A stretch of 5,055 bases of DNA, taken from Bacillota bacterium. Its GTDB lineage: Bacteria; Bacillota; Dethiobacteria; Dethiobacterales; Dethiobacteraceae. Below, piece by piece: positions 1 through 3,456 of this stretch. The DNA is taken from positions 1-5,055 of the forward strand of contig QLUI01000149.1 in assembly GCA_018725345.1 (NCBI GenBank), written 5' to 3'. The position numbers were made by a program, and so were the translations under genes. Under the pieces are notes generated by a model, which was not told where the DNA came from, made no database searches, and saw only the letters and a list, made by a program, of their open reading frames with translations. How positions within the stretch are numbered: the stretch's first letter is position 1; each line of letters starts with the position of its first letter.

Positions 1-11
1 TTGCCCAATTT

Positions 12-209
12 CTAGGCATTGAACTGCCAAACCCCACCGATTTGATTAATGCTGTTTTCTCCGTAAAGTGAACTCGTTTCAGCAAAGCTGAATAAAAGCC
101 GCTCTGAGCCAAACAACTTAGAGCAGCGCCTGCAAAGACTACAATGTTTTTCCTGCCATTCGGCAAACAAACACATTTTCCCCTTTCGTAGGCTGTTAAT
201 TTTTGTCAA
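12..209 (-). CDS. hypothetical small Cys-containing protein, doubtful
   Basis: Possible 65-residue protein starting at a TTG 16 bases after the leuS stop. An AGGA sits 4-5 bases before the TTG. An internal ATG at 176-174 has a close AGGGG (four bases upstream) and would give a 54-residue protein, so the start is uncertain. I do not recognise the product. It has no membrane segment or signal peptide. The only visible pattern is a cysteine cluster HCSLCRRC near residues 22-29, reminiscent of half a zinc-binding site but without an obvious second pair. The position, co-oriented and tightly spaced behind leuS, would allow read-through translation. Against it, a terminator-like hairpin (91-124) lies inside the frame and the composition is unremarkable. 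It could equally be a chance ORF in the leuS 3' region. Confidence 0.3.
   Translation of the reverse strand: MTKINSLRKGKMCLFAEWQEKHCSLCRRCSKLFGSERLLFSFAETSSLYGENSINQIGGVWQFNA
91..124 (-). terminator. weak intrinsic-terminator-like hairpin downstream of leuS
   Basis: Inverted arms at 101-108 and 117-124 (GCTCTGAG / CTTAGAGC on the plus strand) enclose an 8-base loop. Read on the minus strand the stem has one A-C mismatch and is followed by GGCTTTTATT, a short and interrupted T-tract. It lies about 100 bases past the leuS stop and inside the small ORF 12-209. It is the only terminator-like structure I see after leuS, and it is a poor one. The true terminator may lie beyond the window. Confidence 0.2.
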
Positions 210-210
210 T

Positions 211-224
211 ATTTCCTGGGAAAT
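211..224. repeat. 14-bp palindrome in the gap after leuS
   Basis: ATTTCC-TG-GGAAAT is a perfect 6-bp inverted repeat with a 2-base centre, filling most of the 16-base gap between the leuS stop and the TTG of the small downstream ORF. It contains the AGGA that would serve that ORF as ribosome binding site. Palindromes this short also arise by chance. Confidence 0.25.
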
Positions 225-225
225 G

Positions 226-2694
226 TCAACGCACCACCAAATTCACCAGTTTATCAGGAACGATGACAGCTTTAAGCACCTGCTGACCTGCTAACGCAAG
301 GACAACCCTTTCATCAGTCAATGCTTTAGCTTGCATTGCAGCCGCGCCCAGTCCTGCCGGAATGATCAGCCTACCTCGTACTTTGCCGTTTATCTGCACA
401 ACAATTTCCACATTTTCCGCCTGCAAAACTTTCGGATCATACTCCGGCCATGCCTGCAAATGCACGCTTCCATTATTGCCCAGCCTCGCCCACATTTCCT
501 CTCCTAAATGAGGGGCAAACGGAGCCAGAATTAAAGCCAATATTTCCAGCACTTCCGCCAGCACAGCTCTGTGAATATCGGCTTCTTTTTCGTTAATGTA
601 GCCATATGCCAGATTAACCGCTTCCATCACTGCAGAAATTGCTGTATTAAAGTTAAAACGTTGTTCAATATCATCAGTAACCTTTTTCAGTGCTAGATGA
701 AAGGCACGGCGAAGCGCCAGCGCTGATTCATCAGGAGCGGCAAATTCCACGTTTTCTGCCCGGGCGATGTCAGCATAACCGTCAACCAGCCGCCAAACAC
801 GCTTCAAGAAACGATAACAACCTTCCACTCCTCGTTCATTCCAGTCCAAATCTTTTTCCGGAGGCGCGGCAAAGAGAATAAACAAACGGCCTGTGTCGGC
901 ACCATATTTTTTAATTATTTCATCAGGGCTCACCACATTGCCTTTTGATTTAGACATTTTCGCCCCGTCCTTATTCACCATCCCCTGGGCCAGCAGCCTG
1001 GAAAAAGGCTCCACCGCCTGAGTCAAGCCGGCATCATAAAGTACCTTTGTGAGGAAACGGGCATAAAGCAAGTGCAAGATAGCGTGTTCAATCCCACCGA
1101 TATACTGATCGACCGGCATCCAGGCATCACTTTTCTCCCGGGAAAACGCTTGCTCTGCGTTTTTCGGATCTGTATAGCGGAAGAAATACCAGGACGAGCA
1201 GATAAAAGTATCCATCGTATCAGTTTCCCGCCGCGCATCGCTACCGCAGCTTGGACATTCGACATCTAAAAAGGCTGCATGCTGCTTGAGCGGCGACTGC
1301 CCGCCTGCTTTAAAGACGACATTTTCCGGCAGCAACACCGGCAAGTCCTTCTCCGGCACCGGCAGCATACCACAGGCGTCACAGTAAATAATGGGAATTG
1401 GGGCACCCCAATAACGCTGCCTTGAAATCAACCAGTCCCGCAGGCGAAAACTTATTTTACCCTCGCCCCAGCCCTTTTCTTTCAAGTAAGCAATTATTGC
1501 TTGCCCGGCTTTTTTGTTAGCCATTCCGGTAAAATGTGCAGAATTAACCAACACGCCTTGTGCCAGATAGGCTTCCGTCATTTCTGCCGCATTAAGGATA
1601 TCATCCGGCGGGGAAATAACAACCCGGATAGGTAGATTATATTTCTTGGCAAATTCAAAGTCGCGCTCATCATGAGCCGGCACGCCCATTACCGCACCGG
1701 TACCATAGCCCATTAAAACGTAATTGCCAACTAAAATAGGCACTTCCTCGCCTGTTACCGGATTTAGGCAATAGGCGCCGGTGAAGACACCTTCTTTGAC
1801 CATCTCTGTCGAGGAGCGAGCCACATCCGTCAGCTTTCTGGTTCTTGCCACCAAGTCACGTACAGCAGCTTCCTGCTCCGCCCCGCCGGCAAGCTCGTCC
1901 AGTAAAGGGTGTTCCGCCGCCAGCACCAGATAAGTGACGCCATAAAGCGTATCGGGGCGAGTGGTAAACACCGGCAGCTTGAGAGTTTTACCCTTGACGG
2001 AAAAACGGATCTCCGCCCCCTCACTTTTGCCGATCCAGTTTTCCTGCATTACCCGAACACGTTCGGGCCAACCGGAAAGTAGGCGCAAGTCGGCTATTAG
2101 GCGCTCGGCGTAATCAGTAATTTTCAAAAACCACTGCTCTAAATCTTTAACTACCACAATTTCACCGCACCGCCAGCAGCCGCCTTCTTCCACCTGCTCG
2201 TTGGCCAACACTGTGGCGCACTGCGGACACCAGTTTACCGCCGCCTTTTTCTTATAAGCCAGATTTCGCCCGTAAAAAAATAGAAAAAGCCACTGCGTCC
2301 ACTTATAATAGTCCGGAGCGCAGGTAGTCACTTCCCGCTCCCAGTCATAGCTAATCCCCAGCGCCTTCTGCTGTTTTTTCATCGCGGCAATATTGTCGTA
2401 GGTCCACTGGGCCGGATGAACCTGATGCTCAATAGCAGCGTTTTCCGCCGGCAGACCAAAGGCATCCCAACCCATGGGATGCAAGACATTATAGCCCCGC
2501 ATCGTCAAAAATCTAGCCAACACATCGCCGATAGAGTAGACACGCATATGGCCCATATGCAGTTTGCCGGAGGGATAAGGGAACATCTCAAGCAGGTAAT
2601 ATTTTTTCTCCCCGCCTTCAACCGTTTTATAAAAACCATGTTCTTCCCAGTACTTCTGCCATTTCGGCTCAATAACTCCCGGACTATAATCCAC
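226..2694 (-). CDS. leuS: leucyl-tRNA synthetase (LeuRS)
   Basis: Cytoplasmic class I aminoacyl-tRNA synthetase that charges tRNA-Leu with leucine using ATP. The 822 residues fit bacterial LeuRS (B. subtilis about 804, E. coli 860). Visible from N to C terminus: the HIGH-type signature HMGH at 46-49 after FPYPSGKL; a zinc module with C156, C159, C173 and C176; the CP1 editing domain at about 210-395 with TTRPDT at 244-249 and AHDERD, whose first Asp (342) aligns with the E. coli editing residue D345; a second cysteine set C438/C441 and C480/C483 as in Thermus LeuRS; KMSKS at 579-583; the helical anticodon-binding region; and the C-terminal VQINGKVRG at 767-775. The GTG start is chosen because GGAGG lies seven bases upstream and VDYSPGVIEPKWQ matches the usual family N-terminus. 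The frame also opens at a TTG (2727-2725), but those 11 extra residues look unlike the family and lie partly in a hairpin. No frameshift or missing key residue. Confidence 0.98.
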   Translation of the reverse strand: MDYSPGVIEPKWQKYWEEHGFYKTVEGGEKKYYLLEMFPYPSGKLHMGHMRVYSIGDVLARFLTMRGYNVLHPMGWDAFGLPAENAAIEHQVHPAQWTYDNIAAMKKQQKALGISYDWEREVTTCAPDYYKWTQWLFLFFYGRNLAYKKKAAVNWCPQCATVLANEQVEEGGCWRCGEIVVVKDLEQWFLKITDYAERLIADLRLLSGWPERVRVMQENWIGKSEGAEIRFSVKGKTLKLPVFTTRPDTLYGVTYLVLAAEHPLLDELAGGAEQEAAVRDLVARTRKLTDVARSSTEMVKEGVFTGAYCLNPVTGEEVPILVGNYVLMGYGTGAVMGVPAHDERDFEFAKKYNLPIRVVISPPDDILNAAEMTEAYLAQGVLVNSAHFTGMANKKAGQAIIAYLKEKGWGEGKISFRLRDWLISRQRYWGAPIPIIYCDACGMLPVPEKDLPVLLPENVVFKAGGQSPLKQHAAFLDVECPSCGSDARRETDTMDTFICSSWYFFRYTDPKNAEQAFSREKSDAWMPVDQYIGGIEHAILHLLYARFLTKVLYDAGLTQAVEPFSRLLAQGMVNKDGAKMSKSKGNVVSPDEIIKKYGADTGRLFILFAAPPEKDLDWNERGVEGCYRFLKRVWRLVDGYADIARAENVEFAAPDESALALRRAFHLALKKVTDDIEQRFNFNTAISAVMEAVNLAYGYINEKEADIHRAVLAEVLEILALILAPFAPHLGEEMWARLGNNGSVHLQAWPEYDPKVLQAENVEIVVQINGKVRGRLIIPAGLGAAAMQAKALTDERVVLALAGQQVLKAVIVPDKLVNLVVR

Positions 2695-2701
2695 TTTCCT
2701 G

Positions 2702-2706
2702 CCTCC
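2702..2706 (-). promoter_or_regulatory. Shine-Dalgarno of leuS
   Basis: GGAGG on the minus strand, seven bases before the GTG at 2694-2692. It decides the start in favour of GTG over the in-frame TTG at 2727, which has no comparable ribosome binding site. Confidence 0.85.
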
Positions 2707-2723
2707 AATACACGTAAAGTCAA

Positions 2724-2744
2724 GCAAGGGGGAATCCCCCTTGC
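2724..2744. repeat. perfect 9-bp-arm G/C hairpin upstream of leuS
   Basis: GCAAGGGGG (2724-2732) and CCCCCTTGC (2736-2744) are perfect inverted arms around a 3-base loop. It would form a stable hairpin in the leuS leader about 18 bases before the Shine-Dalgarno. No T-run follows in the leuS direction, so it is not a classical terminator. Its outer four bases (2741-2744) are also the first four bases of palindromic element copy 1, so the two hairpins cannot both form completely. Confidence 0.7.
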
Positions 2745-2786
2745 ATAGGATCGTAGCTTCCCTAAAAGAGATAATTTCCTATGCAA
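2741..2786. repeat. 46-bp palindromic element, copy 1
   Basis: Left arm TTGCATAGGA (2741-2750) and right arm TCCTATGCAA (2777-2786) are perfect 10-bp inverted repeats around a 26-base loop that begins TCGTAGCTT. The same arms, loop length and first nine loop bases recur at 3224-3269. The two 46-bp cores share 39 bases, with all seven differences inside the loop. Flanking CCCCC on the left and a downstream GAAAAAC are also shared. Conserved arms with a drifting loop suggest a structured dispersed repeat or a small non-autonomous element. No encoded protein is expected. Confidence 0.75.
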
Positions 2787-2790
2787 CAAG

Positions 2791-2827
2791 AAAAACGCTT
2801 CGCGCTCTGTCAAAAGGCGCGCTTTTT
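2791..2827. terminator. bidirectional terminator-like stem
   Basis: CGCGC (2801-2805) and GCGCG (2817-2821) pair around an 11-base loop. AAAAA (2791-2795) and TTTTT (2823-2827) continue the stem after a short bulge. Each strand therefore shows a GC stem followed closely by five T: directly on the plus strand (GCGCGCTTTTT) and after four bases on the minus strand. On the minus strand it lies within the putative leuS leader, where a terminator could only be an attenuator or a shield against upstream transcription. Stem imperfection keeps confidence low. It could also be part of a dispersed repeat. Confidence 0.35.
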
Positions 2828-2843
2828 GTCCGCTAAAAGGATG

Positions 2844-2885
2844 CCCCCTCACCCTAACCCTCTCCCCCCAGAGTGTGGAGAGGGG
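2844..2885. repeat. CCCTCTCC-type intergenic palindromic repeat
   Basis: CCCTCTCC (2858-2865) and GGAGAGGG (2877-2884) are perfect 8-bp arms around an 11-base loop, preceded by CCCCCTCACCCTAA. The pattern CCCTCACCCTAACCCTCTCC followed by GGAGAGGG is, from general knowledge, a REP-like intergenic repeat seen in many unrelated bacteria. No gene is encoded. The recognition is by memory of the motif, not a search. Confidence 0.6.
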
Positions 2886-2927
2886 ATCAATCAGGACGTG
2901 ATGACGGCTATAGCAAAATCTTTTTTT

Positions 2928-2956
2928 ATTATATCCGATTTACGGAGAAAAAGAAA
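2928..2956 (-). promoter_or_regulatory. candidate leuS promoter
   Basis: On the minus strand a perfect TATAAT (2933-2928) lies 17 bases after TTTCTT (2956-2951), a poor -35 with three of six consensus bases. A small inverted repeat TCCG-N5-CGGA (2934-2946) occupies the spacer next to the -10 and could be an operator. Start would be near 2921, giving a leuS leader of roughly 225 bases that includes all the hairpins listed between 2724 and 2885. AT-rich surroundings make chance matches likely. Confidence 0.3.
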
Positions 2957-2960
2957 TCGC

Positions 2961-2990
2961 AAAGCCGATTATCAAAAAGCAGATTATCTG
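2961..2990. repeat. two 15-bp imperfect tandem repeats
   Basis: AAAGCCGATTATC (2961-2973) and AAAGCAGATTATC (2976-2988) repeat with a 15-base period and one mismatch in 13. The position between candidate divergent promoters would suit direct-repeat operator half-sites, but no regulator is identifiable from the motif. Confidence 0.45.
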
Positions 2991-3009
2991 TGATTAAACA
3001 ACTAACAAC

Positions 3010-3037
3010 TTGGCATAATCTTAACAGAAAATATAAA
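3010..3037 (+). promoter_or_regulatory. candidate rightward promoter
   Basis: TTGGCA (3010-3015) and TATAAA (3032-3037) match five of six consensus bases each, with a 16-base spacer. It would start transcription near 3044, upstream of the 27-codon ORF and, with read-through, of hcp. The region is AT-rich, so this may be chance or the relic of a lost gene's promoter. Confidence 0.3.
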
Positions 3038-3108
3038 CTTCAAAACCATATATTTTTCACAACGATATGGCAGGTTTTTCCTTAGAAGTGAGGAACTAAA
3101 GTTTAAAA

Positions 3109-3192
3109 ATGATTTCCCTTTCTCCGGGGCTGCTCACCACCGATGAATATAACTTGGTGGTAGAATATCTGCAAGAAAACTACGGAAAATAG
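3109..3192 (+). pseudogene. 27-codon ORF, possible gene remnant
   Basis: An ATG-to-TAG frame gives a 27-residue peptide beginning MISLSPGLLTTDEYNL and ending VVEYLQENYGK. Its look (a DE pair, then a hydrophobic helix ending VVEYLQ) resembles a C-terminal helix of a larger protein, such as the tail of some c-type cytochromes, but this is a resemblance only. An in-frame stop at 3097-3099 closes the frame upstream. The nearest Shine-Dalgarno-like GAGG (3090-3093) is about 15 bases from the ATG, too far for good initiation. A real small peptide behind the promoter-like 3010-3037 is possible. A decayed gene end or a chance ORF is as likely. Confidence 0.25.
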
Positions 3193-3200
3193 AAATAAGT

Positions 3201-3269
3201 AGGAATCCCCCTTAACAACCCCCTTGCATAGGATCGTAGCTTTCTTGAATAAAACAATTTCCTATGCAA
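3201..3269. repeat. palindromic element, copy 2 (with 12-bp extra segment)
   Basis: The core 3224-3269 repeats copy 1: identical arms TTGCATAGGA (3224-3233) and TCCTATGCAA (3260-3269), the same 26-base loop length and the same first nine loop bases, in the same orientation on the plus strand. To the left, GGAATCCCCCTT (3202-3213) is also present next to copy 1, but here AACAACCCCCTT (3214-3225) stands between it and GCATAGGA. The two copies differ by a 12-bp insertion or deletion bounded by the direct repeat CCCCCTT. The right flank GAAAAAC is shared, with a CAA more in copy 1. Confidence 0.75.
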
Positions 3270-3375
3270 GAAAAACTGGCCACTCCTTAATATGGAGTTG
3301 CTTTCTATGCAAACCTCCCCGAATTAGCTTTTGCTTTTTTAAGAGGACAGTTTCAAAAAAATAAATTCCCAAAGG

Positions 3376-3389
3376 GTGACTTGCATCAC
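3376..3389 (+). promoter_or_regulatory. CRP/FNR-family operator-like site upstream of hcp
   Basis: GTGA-CTTGCA-TCAC has the half-sites and 6-base spacing of the CRP consensus TGTGA-N6-TCACA; the outermost bases (G and T) do not match. HcpR, a CRP/FNR-family regulator of hcp in anaerobes, is described as using a CRP-like site in several lineages (from memory). The centre at 3382.5 is about 41.5 bases upstream of a start near 3424 predicted from the -10-like TAAACT, which is class II activator geometry. The presence of the regulator cannot be seen in this window. Confidence 0.45.
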
Positions 3390-3411
3390 TGCCAAATGCT
3401 TAGCTAATTGT

Positions 3412-3417
3412 TAAACT
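3412..3417 (+). promoter_or_regulatory. candidate -10 box of hcp
   Basis: TAAACT matches four of six bases of TATAAT. No good -35 precedes it at 17 bases, which fits an activator-dependent promoter served by the operator-like site at 3376-3389. The predicted leader to the TTG start is about 33 bases. Confidence 0.3.
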
Positions 3418-3443
3418 GGACTCAATTCCAAAATAAACGAGTG

Positions 3444-3450
3444 AGAGGTG
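3444..3450 (+). promoter_or_regulatory. Shine-Dalgarno of hcp
   Basis: AGAGGTG, with AGGTG complementary to the 16S 3' end, ends six bases before the TTG at 3457 and twelve before the ATG at 3463. The spacing favours the TTG start. Confidence 0.75.
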
Positions 3451-3456
3451 TTTAAG

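Larger units (their letters stand above)
2695..3456. other. 762-bp divergent intergenic region, repeat-rich
   Basis: This region separates the leuS and hcp starts and has no convincing protein gene on either strand. It contains, left to right: the leuS ribosome binding site, a 9-bp G/C hairpin, palindromic element copy 1, an A5/T5-flanked GC stem, a CCCTCTCC-type intergenic repeat, an AT-rich stretch (about 2920-3110) with promoter-like boxes on both strands and a 15-bp tandem repeat, a 27-codon ORF, palindromic element copy 2, and the hcp control region with a CRP/FNR-like operator. Longer open frames across 2505-3085 run through the repeats, lack ribosome binding sites and resemble no family, so I regard them as chance ORFs. 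Confidence 0.85.

Noticed and set aside
690..2024. Several 60-80 codon frames inside leuS on both strands
   Set aside because: Shadow frames of an intact, well-conserved gene, without independent start signals.
2695..2727. N-terminal extension of LeuRS by 11 residues from a TTG at 2727
   Set aside because: The extension begins inside a hairpin arm, has no ribosome binding site and does not resemble LeuRS N-termini, whereas the GTG at 2694 has GGAGG seven bases upstream and the family-typical sequence after it.
2695..2930. T-box riboswitch upstream of leuS
   Set aside because: I looked for the conserved antiterminator core (GGTGG-ACCGCG type) on the minus strand and found no match; hairpins alone do not support a T-box.
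2505..3085. Open frames of 70-115 codons on both strands across the intergenic repeats
   Set aside because: They run through palindromic repeats or overlap leuS, lack credible ribosome binding sites and have low-complexity or repeat-derived composition with no recognisable domain.
2741..3269. CRISPR array
   Set aside because: Only two repeat copies, 483 bp apart with unlike loops and a long spacer holding other repeats; no regular spacing and no cas genes.
3282..3298. ACTCC-N7-GGAGT inverted repeat as a terminator or operator
   Set aside because: Five-base arms with a seven-base loop and no following T-run; too weak to call.
3400..3407. TTAGCTAA palindrome as a regulator site for hcp
   Set aside because: An 8-bp perfect palindrome in AT-rich DNA is common by chance and matches no FNR or NsrR consensus I know.
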